37,509 nt of DNA. Origin: Enterorhabdus sp. P55 (lineage in GTDB: Bacteria; Actinomycetota; Coriobacteriia; Coriobacteriales; Eggerthellaceae). A program made the translations under genes and the position numbers. How positions within the stretch are numbered: the stretch's first letter is position 1; each line of letters starts with the position of its first letter. The stretch spans positions 1 through 37,509 of the forward strand of contig NZ_QWKK01000013.1 in the NCBI RefSeq assembly GCF_009911695.1, in the 5' to 3' direction. The notes below the pieces were generated by a model. That model was not told the DNA's origin, did not search any database, and saw only the letters and a program-made list of their open reading frames with translations. Below, piece after piece: positions 6,760 to 16,150 of this stretch.

Positions 6760-8928
6760 ATGGACGGGAGAATCCTAGGCGGGCGCTACGAACTCAGCAA
6801 GCGCATCGGCATGGGAGGCATGGCCGCAGTGTATGCGGCCCGCGACGCCGTGCTCGACCGGGAGGTCGCCGTAAAGGTGATGCTGCCCCAATACGCTGCC
6901 GAACCCAGCTTCGCCAAGCGCTTTCACCAAGAGGCGAAGGCCGCAGCCGGCCTGCAGAATTCCCATATCGTCACTATCTACGACTGGGGCCAGGATGGCG
7001 AGGACTGCTATCTCGTCATGGAGCTCTTGCGCGGAGACGACCTGCGAACCCTCCTGGCCAGCGACGAGCCTCTTTCCCCGCAACGGGTCGCCGAGATCGG
7101 CCTCCAGGTATGTGCCGCGCTCTCCGTCGCCCACGATCGCGGCATCATCCACCGGGACATCGCTCCGCAGAACATCATGATCCTCCCTGACGGGTCGGTG
7201 AAGGTGATGGACTTTGGCATCGCCAAGGTAGCCGGCTCCGACATGACCCAAACCTCCACCATCCTCGGCACCGCCCGCTACCTCTCCCCCGAGCAGGCTC
7301 AGGGAAAGGAGCTCACCGCAGCGAGCGACATCTACTCCCTCGGCGCCGTGCTCTACGAGGCGGCCGTCGGGCAGCCCCCGTTCTCGGGGCCCGATCCCAT
7401 CAGCGTCGCCATACAGCACGTGGGCAGCGACCCCGTGGCAGCCCACGAGGCCAATCCGGCCGTCGACGCGGCGCTCTCGTCCGTCGTCATGCGAGCGCTC
7501 GCCAAGGATCCCGCCGACCGCTTCCCCTCCGCGCAGGAGATGGGCGACGCCCTCGGCTGCTGCGCACGGAGCAAGACGCTGGCTGACGCTGTGCCTCCGG
7601 GCGACGAGGAGGCCACCTGCGTTCTTCCCGCCGTCGCCGCTCCCGACGACGACCGCACGCACGCGCTCCCCCGTGTCTTCAGCGGGCAGCCGAACTCAAC
7701 CCTCGTCATGAAGCCCGTCGAGGACGCTGACGACGGGGCATCCGCCAAGCCGCTAGTCATCAAGGCGGATGCTCCAGCACCCCAAGGTTCCCGCAACGTT
7801 CGCTTCGCAGCAGTTGGAATTCTGGCTGCCGCTGTCCTCATTTCCTGCGGCATCGTCATCGCGCTGCGTCCCTGGGAGCCCTCCGTCCTCCCCGATACAG
7901 GGGCCGCGGAAGGCGGAGGCACGGCTACGGCCAGCCAGGCGAAGAGCGAGCCAGAGGGCGAGGCGTCTTCCCCTGATGCCGACCAGCCAACGAATGCTGA
8001 CGAGTTGGACACCATAGTGGAGCTCGAAGGCGCTCTTGGAGGTGCTGCCTCATATGACCAGATGGTGAGCGGCGCCGCAACGAGCTTCAACGAGAACTAC
8101 CTCGGAAGCGCCTCAGCGCGTCAAACTCATGCCGATAACGCCTATTCGCTCGCCGATGACATCAAGAAGGCCTACGGAAAAGTCTCCAGCCTCGACATTC
8201 CCGTGTCCTCCTCCTGCTACCAAGCTTGGAGAGACATCATCGAACTGTACGCCTGTCTGAACAACCGTATAGAGGCTATCACCGCCGCCTGGGATATAAG
8301 CCTCTCCTACTCATCACCGGCCAGCCACGAGGCCGAGATCCTCGAGCCGCTCAACCGCGCAAAGGACGAGACGGGCAACAACCGCTCCTACGTCCGCTTC
8401 AAGGAGCTCTACCCCACCATCATCATTCCCGCACTCACCTCCGATAAAGCTACGGATACCCACGTGGAAAACCAGTTCGTCGCTTTCGACATCCCCGAGT
8501 ACTGGATCGGCAAGGTGGACATAATCTATTCCGGTACGAGCATCTACATCCGCTCCAAGAACGACCCCTCCGCGTCTCAGGTGATTCTCGCCGTCGGAGT
8601 AGTAGACGAGCATACACCTCTCATAGGAGGAGACATAGGCGCCGGCATGATCTACTGGCGCGACAACAGCCGAGGACAGCGCATTGAGTTTTGCAGGACC
8701 AATTACCCCTACGTCGCCTATTCGAACGCGCAAAGCCTCGCGCGAACTGGTTACATCTCTAGCGAATATATGCTGCCGAATGACGTAATGGACGAGTGCA
8801 TTCGCCTCCAGACAGGGAACAAGCTCACCTATGGTGAAGCTGCCAACGCTCCCACCGAATCATCTATCGCCTCTTTTTCCGCAGACTATTTCGACGAGCA
8901 GATCAAGCCCACTATTCGAGTGAAATAA
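6760..8928 (+). CDS. Transmembrane Ser/Thr protein kinase (PknB-like) with non-PASTA sensor
   Basis: A 722-residue protein. Residues 10-270 form a bacterial Hanks-type kinase: GMGGMA glycine loop, Lys39 in VAVKV, catalytic loop HRDIAPQN at 131-138, DFG at 151-153, and GTARYLSPEQ. Asp133, Asn138 and Asp151 are present, but the Lys usually at HRDxKP is Ala135. A linker (about 275-345) leads to one membrane segment at about 349-369. The outer part has no PASTA repeats; instead it has two modules, one at about 415-558 and one at about 568-720. The first resembles the outer domain of the zinc-ribbon protein at 11903-13069, the second the protein encoded directly downstream. The kinase should phosphorylate cytosolic Ser/Thr in response to an envelope signal. 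GGTGGGAG just precedes the ATG. GC content drops over the outer part. Confidence 0.9.
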   Translation: MDGRILGGRYELSKRIGMGGMAAVYAARDAVLDREVAVKVMLPQYAAEPSFAKRFHQEAKAAAGLQNSHIVTIYDWGQDGEDCYLVMELLRGDDLRTLLASDEPLSPQRVAEIGLQVCAALSVAHDRGIIHRDIAPQNIMILPDGSVKVMDFGIAKVAGSDMTQTSTILGTARYLSPEQAQGKELTAASDIYSLGAVLYEAAVGQPPFSGPDPISVAIQHVGSDPVAAHEANPAVDAALSSVVMRALAKDPADRFPSAQEMGDALGCCARSKTLADAVPPGDEEATCVLPAVAAPDDDRTHALPRVFSGQPNSTLVMKPVEDADDGASAKPLVIKADAPAPQGSRNVRFAAVGILAAAVLISCGIVIALRPWEPSVLPDTGAAEGGGTATASQAKSEPEGEASSPDADQPTNADELDTIVELEGALGGAASYDQMVSGAATSFNENYLGSASARQTHADNAYSLADDIKKAYGKVSSLDIPVSSSCYQAWRDIIELYACLNNRIEAITAAWDISLSYSSPASHEAEILEPLNRAKDETGNNRSYVRFKELYPTIIIPALTSDKATDTHVENQFVAFDIPEYWIGKVDIIYSGTSIYIRSKNDPSASQVILAVGVVDEHTPLIGGDIGAGMIYWRDNSRGQRIEFCRTNYPYVAYSNAQSLARTGYISSEYMLPNDVMDECIRLQTGNKLTYGEAANAPTESSIASFSADYFDEQIKPTIRVK

Positions 8929-8929
8929 C

Positions 8930-9430
8930 ATGGATGCCCAGAAGCCCTCGAAAAAGCCTATCATCCTCTCCATCCTCCTCAGCCTTCTGCTCATAGCGGC
9001 CACCACTAGCATCTGCTTGGGGATGAGGCAGGGACAACAACCCTCGACGAAGCCGTCTTCATCCCCGGACAACACAGCTAAAAGCGAAACCGAGGGCAGT
9101 ACAGCCGAGGGTGAAGAGCTTAGTCCCAATCTTCGCTATGAGACACGCTTCTTCACCCTTCAGCTTCCTCCCAGCTGGGAAGGGCGATGGGCAGTGGAGG
9201 AGAGCATCTCCACGCGAGAATCCATGATCGACGTGGCTGGCTACCACTATAACTTCACACTTGATGGAGCGCCCCAGCTCTCCATCGCCTGCCTAATAGC
9301 AAATATCAATGCTGACTACGTTATTGGATGGGCAGACGGTTACGCTGTTCTCTTCTTTGCCGACGAGAATATGCCTCCAATGGAAGAGTTCTATATCAAA
9401 CAGCACCTTCAGCTGACTCCGGAGGAATAG
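8930..9430 (+). CDS. Small membrane-anchored protein sharing the kinase's outer module
   Basis: A 166-residue protein one nucleotide after the kinase stop, so almost certainly co-translated. Residues about 11-32 are a membrane anchor (IILSILLSLLLIAATTSICL), residues 33-65 a Ser/Thr/Glu-rich linker, and residues about 67-160 a folded outer domain starting LRYETRFFTLQLPPSWEGRW. That start parallels VENQFVAFDIPEYWIGKVDI in the kinase: an F-x-hydrophobic-x-(L/I)-P-x-x-W-x-G pattern followed by strands with AGYHYNF and LSIACLIANINAD. It could compete with or present a ligand to the kinase; this is inference. Base composition here is clearly lower in GC than in the housekeeping genes. Confidence 0.8.
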   Translation: MDAQKPSKKPIILSILLSLLLIAATTSICLGMRQGQQPSTKPSSSPDNTAKSETEGSTAEGEELSPNLRYETRFFTLQLPPSWEGRWAVEESISTRESMIDVAGYHYNFTLDGAPQLSIACLIANINADYVIGWADGYAVLFFADENMPPMEEFYIKQHLQLTPEE

Positions 9431-9517
9431 CGTATTTTTCTGATTTCGATAGGAAACGACCAAATTCCCATGTTAAAAACGAGCCGAGAGATTCCGCATA
9501 GGAATTTCTTCCAAGTC

Positions 9518-9544
9518 GCCGGGGGGTGTCCCCCGGCTCTTTGC
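9518..9544 (+). terminator. Probable terminator of the kinase operon
   Basis: GCCGGGGG (9518-9525) pairs perfectly with CCCCCGGC (9530-9537) around GTGT, followed by TCTTT. It lies 87 bases after the last kinase-operon gene and just before the end of the convergent recQ. Confidence 0.6.
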
Positions 9545-9546
9545 TC

Positions 9547-11457
9547 CTACCCCGCCTCATAATCCCTGATGGCGGCCATGAAGTCCTCGCCGTAGCGCTT
9601 GAGCTTGGTGAGGCCCACGCCCGACACCTCCAGGAACTCCTCGTCGGTGGCGGGACGGCGGGCGCACATATCGCGCAGGGCGGCGTCGGAGAACACCACG
9701 TAGGGCGGCTTGCCCAGCTTCGTGGCGATGTCCTTGCGCAGCGCCCGCAGGCACTCGAAGAGCCCCTCGTCGCCAGAGGCCGCGCCTCCCGCAGCCCCGA
9801 AGGCGCGACTGCCAGCTACTGCCGCGCCGCGCGCCCGCGTCGCCTTGCGCGGCACCGACTTCATGGCCAGGGAGAACCCGGGCTCGGCTGCCTCACGGAA
9901 GCGCGGGCCCAGCTGCACGGTGGGGTACGTCCCCTCGGTCACCACCAGGTAGCCGCCTGCGGCCAGGAGCTCCACCACCTCGCGGATGCGCGCTGCCGGC
10001 ACGGCGGACGGCAGCGGCGTGCCGGCCGGCCCCGCGGGCGCGCCCTCGCCCAGGTCGCCGAAGCAGGCGGCCGCCGTGAGCCCCAGCTCCTCCACGCGGT
10101 CGGACGCATGCCCGCGCAGCACATCGGCGACGACCCCCTTCCCGAAGCGCCCGCGCAGCTCATGGACGCAGCGCATGACCGCGCGGGCCTCGGCGGTCAC
10201 GTCCACGGCCTCCACGCCGCCCTCGCACGTGCCGCAGTTGCCGCAGGCCCCCGGCGCCTCTTCGCCGAAGTAGCGCAGGATGTAGCCGCGCAGGCACTCG
10301 ACGGTATAGCAGTAGCCCACCATCGCCTCGAGCATGCGCCGGCGCGTCGCGCGCACGACCTCGCCCTCCTCGGGCGTGAGCTCCTCGTTGCCGGACTCCT
10401 GCTCGATGAAGAACCGGCAGGTGGATATGTCGCCGTCGCTCCACAGCAGCAGGCACTCCGCCGGCTCGCCGTCGCGCCCGGCGCGGCCCGCCTCCTGGTA
10501 GTAGGCCTCCATGGAGCCGGGCAGGTTGTGGTGCACCACGTAGCGCACGTTGGACTTGTCGATACCCATGCCGAAGGCGTTGGTGGCCACCATCACCGGC
10601 GCGTCATCATCGATGAAGGCCCGCTGGTTGGCGGCGCGCTCCCCCTTCGCCAGCCCCGCGTGATAGCGGGTGGCCGGAACCCCGGCCTCCACGAGCGCCT
10701 CGTGCACCTTCTCGACGTCCTTGCGCGTGGAGCAGTAGACGATGCCCGACTCCGCCGGCCGCGCGAGGGCCCGGGCGGCGATGCGCGCGATCTTGCGCTT
10801 GGGGTCGAGCCGCTCCACGTCGAAGCGCAGGTTCGGGCGGTCGAAGCCGGTGACCAGGACGAACGGGTCGCGCAAGCCCAGAAGGCGCGTGATGTCGGCC
10901 CGCACGCGGCCGGTGGCGGTGGCCGTGAGCGCGCAGACCGGGGGCCGCGCGGGCAGAGACGCGATGAACTCCCCCACGGCCAGGTAGGACGGCCGGAAGT
11001 CCTGGCCCCACTGGGACACGCAGTGGGCCTCGTCCACCGCCACGAGCGCGATGTCCGCCCGGCCGGCGAAGTCGAGGAAACGCGGGTCAGCCAGGCGCTC
11101 GGGCGCCACGTACATGACGTCGTAGGCGCCCTCCAGGGCGCGGCGCATGACGGTTCCCTGCTGGCCGGGGGTGAGGGTGGAGTTGAGATAGGCCCCGCGC
11201 ACGCCCGCCTCCAAAAGCGAGCGCACCTGGTCGCCCATGAGCGACACGAGCGGGCTCACCACGAGCGCCAGGCCGCGGGCCGCCACGCCGGGCACCTGGT
11301 AGCAGAGCGACTTGCCCGCGCCCGTGGGCATGACGCCCAGCACGTCGCGGCCAGCGAGCACCGCCTCCACCAAGGCCTCCTGCCCCGGGCGGAAGCGGTC
11401 GTAGCCGAACCGGTCGGCCAGGATCTGCCGGGCCTCCTCCATCGTCGCCAGCGCCAT
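9547..11457 (-). CDS. recQ: ATP-dependent DNA helicase RecQ
   Basis: A 636-residue protein from the ATG at 11457, chosen because GGGAGG lies five bases upstream and the protein then begins MALATMEEARQ; the frame is open 65 codons further up without support. Order: DEAD-type helicase core with MPTGAGKSLCYQ (Walker A) and VDEAHCVSQWGQDFRPSY (DEAH), helicase C domain with GMGIDKSNVRYVVHHNLPGS, zinc-binding RQC region (CLRGYILRYFGE, then CGNCGTC), winged helix, and an HRDC domain at the end (FECLRALRKDIATKLGKPPY). It unwinds DNA 3' to 5' in recombination and fork repair. It stands alone, convergent with the kinase operon. Confidence 0.96.
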   Translation of the reverse strand: MALATMEEARQILADRFGYDRFRPGQEALVEAVLAGRDVLGVMPTGAGKSLCYQVPGVAARGLALVVSPLVSLMGDQVRSLLEAGVRGAYLNSTLTPGQQGTVMRRALEGAYDVMYVAPERLADPRFLDFAGRADIALVAVDEAHCVSQWGQDFRPSYLAVGEFIASLPARPPVCALTATATGRVRADITRLLGLRDPFVLVTGFDRPNLRFDVERLDPKRKIARIAARALARPAESGIVYCSTRKDVEKVHEALVEAGVPATRYHAGLAKGERAANQRAFIDDDAPVMVATNAFGMGIDKSNVRYVVHHNLPGSMEAYYQEAGRAGRDGEPAECLLLWSDGDISTCRFFIEQESGNEELTPEEGEVVRATRRRMLEAMVGYCYTVECLRGYILRYFGEEAPGACGNCGTCEGGVEAVDVTAEARAVMRCVHELRGRFGKGVVADVLRGHASDRVEELGLTAAACFGDLGEGAPAGPAGTPLPSAVPAARIREVVELLAAGGYLVVTEGTYPTVQLGPRFREAAEPGFSLAMKSVPRKATRARGAAVAGSRAFGAAGGAASGDEGLFECLRALRKDIATKLGKPPYVVFSDAALRDMCARRPATDEEFLEVSGVGLTKLKRYGEDFMAAIRDYEAG

Positions 11458-11653
11458 GGCGCCTCCCTTCCCCTCGTCTCTCGGAAAGGCCATTCTACCG
11501 CGCGGCGGCCCCGTGCGCCTGGGCGCGAGCCGACTCCCGGGTGAACAAGGCCACGGACGCCTTCGCGGGCAGCAGCTCCGTGCGCCCAGGAGCGAGCCGA
11601 CCCCGGCGCCTCTCCGAGGATCATCGCCCAGACGTGACGGCAGCAGCGTCAAA

Positions 11654-11828
11654 CTGCACAGTTTCGACGATTTTGCGACAAATCACCCGCGACTAGGAAG
11701 CCCCGACGGGCCCCGTTTGCGTTCAACGCGATTTATCCCTATTCAAGAATATTGATGAGCAGGCGCTATCCACAGCAACCCGAAGGGCACCCCTCTGCCT
11801 CCGTCGCAAAGTCGTCAAAACTGTGCAG
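11654..11828. repeat. 26-bp inverted repeat pair flanking an AT-richer centre
   Basis: The left arm (11654-11679) begins CTGCACAGTTTCGACGA. The right arm (11803-11828) is its inverse with two mismatches in 26, ending GTCAAAACTGTGCAG. The 123 bp between the arms include a stretch far richer in A+T than the surroundings. The arms are well conserved relative to each other while their flanks are not, as expected for a palindromic mobile element or a duplicated protein-binding site. No transposase gene lies between them. Confidence 0.75.
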
Positions 11829-11855
11829 ATTCAGGCGGCAGAACGGCCTGGCGCC

Positions 11856-11902
11856 AAAAAAAAAACAACGCGCGCAGCGGCGGGAGCGCCGGGCAGCGAG
11901 CC
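11856..11902 (-). terminator. Possible terminator of the zinc-ribbon gene
   Basis: On the minus strand, 37 bases after the stop, a run of ten T follows a GC-rich stretch with short possible stems (for example CGGC with GCCG). The T-run is strong but the hairpin is weak, hence the low score. Confidence 0.4.
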
Positions 11903-13069
11903 TCAGGCGTCCACCTTGGCGGGATCGGCGCCGGGGTAGCGCTCCTGGTAGTCCCTGAGGTAGCGGCTCACGCCTCCCTCGTTGGCGGCCGCCATGGGCG
12001 CGCATATCTCATCGGAGTGACCGGCAGGATCATCGAACCCCACATCGATCTCCCAGGAGCGAATGATGACGTCGATGCGCTGGTAGAGGTCCTCGTAGAG
12101 CGCGGCGATGTCCTCGGCGCAGCCGTGGTAGGGCGAAGCGTCGGGGATGCCGAGGGCCCGCACCTCGTCGCGCGCCTCGGCGATGTCGGCGCGCAGCTCC
12201 TCGCAGCGATCAAGCGCCACGCGGCGCTCCTCCGGGCTCCCGCTGAGGTAGAGGCCGTTAAACTCCTGGGCCGCCTCTCCCACCTTGGCGTCGAGCGCGG
12301 GCAGCCCGCCGTAGAACGACGTGAGCGAGGCCGCGGCCTGGGGGTCGGCCTCGGCGGCCGGCAACCGCTCCGCCGTGGCAGGCTCGCGCGGGGCCTCCGG
12401 CTCCGGCGACGGCGCTGCAGGAGCCGGTGCGTCAGCCGCCTCGTCGCCAGGCAGAAAGCTCGTCGCCGGCGCGTCGGCCCCCTCGTCGGCACGGTTGGCC
12501 GCGGTAACGGCGGCGAACCCGCCCACGCCGACGAGCACGGCCGCCACGACGAGGCCGAGAACGAGGGGAACACGGCTCTTTCGGACGGTATTGCGCGCCG
12601 AGTAGGTGACTGGGCGGCGCGAGCCCACGGGGCTGGCCTGCGGCACGGCCACCGGCGGGCGATGCCGGCTCGCGCCCGACCCCACGGCAACGGGCCCTGT
12701 CACCGGTCGCACCCCGCCGGCGGGGGCAAGCGCGTCCATCGCCCGCGTCGCATCCGCCGCGCGCTCCGCCGCATCGGGAACACGCGGCATCACCGCGGTT
12801 CCCTCAGGAGCCCGGCGGGCCTCGCCGGCCGAACGTGCCCGGCCTGACGCCCGCAGCACCGCGGGAGCGCTCGCCGACGCGGCCTTAGCCGGGCGCGCGG
12901 TGCGCTCCTCCGCGGCCTCGTCCGAGCAAGCATCCGCCCGGCGCGGGGCAGGGACGCCCGCGGCCTCCGCACCGCGCGATGCCTTCGCCGACGCCACGGA
13001 CGCGCCGCACTCGGCGCAGAAGCGCGCACCCTCGTCGAGGGCCTCGCCGCACTGGGGGCAGTATGCCAT
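11903..13069 (-). CDS. Zinc-ribbon membrane protein with kinase-like outer domain
   Basis: A 388-residue protein from the ATG at 13069, chosen because GGAGGAAGG lies upstream and the protein starts with its zinc ribbon (YCPQCG and FCAECG: CxxC-x14-CxxC). Then come about 140 disordered residues, a membrane segment at about 166-190 (VPLVLGLVVAAVLVGVGGFA), a Pro/Ala/Glu linker, and an outer helical domain at about 250-385. The outer domain aligns by eye with residues 415-558 of the kinase: EFNGLYLSG with SFNENYLGS, ALGIPDASPYHGC with SLDIPVSSSCYQA, IAALYEDLYQRIDVIIRSWE with IELYACLNNRIEAITAAWD, and YQERYPG with FKELYPT. It probably senses the same outer signal as the kinase and passes it to a cytosolic zinc ribbon; this is inference. 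Confidence 0.82.
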   Translation of the reverse strand: MAYCPQCGEALDEGARFCAECGASVASAKASRGAEAAGVPAPRRADACSDEAAEERTARPAKAASASAPAVLRASGRARSAGEARRAPEGTAVMPRVPDAAERAADATRAMDALAPAGGVRPVTGPVAVGSGASRHRPPVAVPQASPVGSRRPVTYSARNTVRKSRVPLVLGLVVAAVLVGVGGFAAVTAANRADEGADAPATSFLPGDEAADAPAPAAPSPEPEAPREPATAERLPAAEADPQAAASLTSFYGGLPALDAKVGEAAQEFNGLYLSGSPEERRVALDRCEELRADIAEARDEVRALGIPDASPYHGCAEDIAALYEDLYQRIDVIIRSWEIDVGFDDPAGHSDEICAPMAAANEGGVSRYLRDYQERYPGADPAKVDA

Positions 13070-13218
13070 GGGCCGTCCTTCCTCCGTCCTCATCTGATGC
13101 GCCCATTGTACCGCGCCCGCCCCCGCGCGACGGCGCCCGTCACGCTCTTGTGAGACGCCCGGCTCCCCTCCCCCAGGCGCAACGGCCCCTCGCCGGCCCT
13201 TTGTTTCGCGAACGTTAA

Positions 13219-14670
<1,452 letters not shown>

Positions 14671-14704
14671 GAACGCTGCTCGTAAAATCGCACGCTCGCG
14701 TAGT

Positions 14705-14739
14705 CGAAGGGGGCGGGGCCGCAGGTCCCGCCCCCTTCG
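14705..14739 (+). terminator. Hairpin terminator after gdhA
   Basis: CGAAGGGGGCGGG (14705-14717) pairs with CCCGCCCCCTTCG (14727-14739). The 13-bp stem is very stable, but it is followed by CGTTGC rather than a T-run. It lies 35 bases after the gdhA stop. Confidence 0.75.
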
Positions 14740-14901
14740 CGTTGCACCCTTCGAAAAGCATCCGCGGCCACCAGCCGCCCCTCATCCCTCCCACAAGATG
14801 TACCGCCCCGCATACGGCCTTCGCACAACCTATGGGCAATCTCACCCTCTTGACACGGAGAATCCCTGCGCCCTCTCGGTTTTTCGTGTATCCTCTCAAG
14901 T

Positions 14902-16149
14902 ATGGAAAATCAGCCACGAAAGAGCGATCGCAGCTCCAGCCGGACACGGCGCGGAGCCGCTTCTGCGTCCTCCCGCTCCCGCTTCGGGGAAGGCGGGGGA
15001 ACCGGTCGCTCCGAGCGGCAGCGCTCCGGTGACGAAGCGCGCGGAGAACGCCCCTCGGGACGCCTCTCCCCTCGCACGGAGGCCCGGCGCGACGCCTCGG
15101 GCGCGCGGCGCAGGCCCGAGGGCGGGCGCTCCCCGCGCCATAACCCCGCTCGGACAGAAGAGCGCTCCGCACGCGGCCGCCAGACGAACGGCAGGACCAA
15201 CGCGGCCCAGCGCAGCGAGGAGTCGCGCCGGGCCGAGCGCCCGTCCGGCAAGCCCGCAAACGCGCCTTCGGCCGCTGAGCTCCTCAAGCACGTCCGCACC
15301 GCGCTCTCCTCGCTCCCTGCGCGCGCCTCGACGCTGCTCGCATCCCCCCGAACGCGCATCGCCGCGGCCGTCGTCATCATCCTGCTCATAGCCTGGGGCA
15401 TCGCCGCGGCCGTGGGATCCTGCTCCCCAGCCGCGCACAGCGACCGCCCCACCTCCGCTGACTTCGTGTCGCACTCGGCCCCCAACTGGGAGGATCTCCA
15501 CGAGGAGGACGGGCGCATGGTCTACACCGTCGATGGCCACGTAGCCTCCCAGGCCGGCATCGACGTGTCCGAGCATCAAGGCGAGATAGACTGGCAGGCC
15601 GTGGCCGGCGATGGCATCGACTTCGCCATCATCCGCGTCGGCTGGCGCGGCGCGGCCGAGGGCGAGGTGCGCGAAGACGAGTTCTTCGCGCAGAACATGG
15701 CCGGCGCACGCGAGGCCGGGCTCGACGTGGGAGCGTACTTCTTCTCGCAGGCCGTCAACGAGCAGGAGGCGATCGAGGAGGCCGATTTCGTGATCGCCCG
15801 CCTGAAGGGCCGTGAGCTGGCCTACCCCATCGTCTACGACCACGAGCCGGTAGAGGGGGTCGAGGGCCGCGCTGACGACCTCTCGGTGGAGCAGATGACC
15901 GCCAACGCCAAGGCGTTCTGCGACCGCATCGCCGCGGCGGGCTATCCCGCCATGGTCTACGGAAACGCCGCTGACCTGGCCCGCTATTCGCTCAAGGAAC
16001 TCTCCGACTACGGCATCTGGTTCGCCGAGTACGGCTCCACCATCCCGAGCCGCCTCGGACGGTTCTCCATCTGGCAGTACACCAACGAAGGCGAGGTGGC
16101 CGGCATCGGGCGCACCGTCGACCTCAACATCCGCTTCCCGAAGGACTGA
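14902..16149 (+). CDS. Membrane-anchored GH25 muramidase
   Basis: A 415-residue protein. Residues 1-150 form an Arg/Ser/Gly-rich disordered cytosolic tail. Residues about 153-173 are a membrane segment (IAAAVVIILLIAWGIAAAVG). Residues about 215-412 form a glycoside hydrolase 25 lysozyme domain: GIDVSEHQGEIDW (Asp221), FAIIRVGWRG, VGAYFFSQA, the catalytic DHE at 313-315 in IVYDHEPVEG, and FSIWQYTNEG near the end. GH25 enzymes cut the MurNAc-GlcNAc bond of peptidoglycan. The type II topology would hold the enzyme outside the membrane while the basic tail stays inside. The ATG at 14902 is the first in frame after a 230-bp spacer; no strong ribosome binding site is seen. Its stop is one base from the end of the convergent next gene. 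Confidence 0.9.
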   Translation: MENQPRKSDRSSSRTRRGAASASSRSRFGEGGGTGRSERQRSGDEARGERPSGRLSPRTEARRDASGARRRPEGGRSPRHNPARTEERSARGRQTNGRTNAAQRSEESRRAERPSGKPANAPSAAELLKHVRTALSSLPARASTLLASPRTRIAAAVVIILLIAWGIAAAVGSCSPAAHSDRPTSADFVSHSAPNWEDLHEEDGRMVYTVDGHVASQAGIDVSEHQGEIDWQAVAGDGIDFAIIRVGWRGAAEGEVREDEFFAQNMAGAREAGLDVGAYFFSQAVNEQEAIEEADFVIARLKGRELAYPIVYDHEPVEGVEGRADDLSVEQMTANAKAFCDRIAAAGYPAMVYGNAADLARYSLKELSDYGIWFAEYGSTIPSRLGRFSIWQYTNEGEVAGIGRTVDLNIRFPKD

Positions 16150-16150
16150 C

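Larger units (their letters stand above)
11458..11902. other. Gene-free interval of 445 bp with repeats
   Basis: No supported gene. It holds an imperfect direct repeat (11511-11540 and 11578-11606, each with the core GCGAGCCGAC), a 26-bp inverted repeat (arms 11654-11679 and 11803-11828), an AT-rich centre around 11727-11757, and ten A at 11856-11865. Open frames inside it have no ribosome binding site and atypical composition. Confidence 0.7.

Noticed and set aside
9526-11544. A 672-codon open frame on the plus strand
   Set aside because: It is the shadow of recQ, which is unambiguous on the other strand.
11765-11775. DnaA-box-like CTATCCACA
   Set aside because: A single near match without a cluster of boxes, dnaA or dnaN; not an origin.
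14850-14855. Perfect TTGACA before the GH25 gene
   Set aside because: No acceptable -10 lies 15-19 bp downstream; the nearest TATCCT is 33 bp away.
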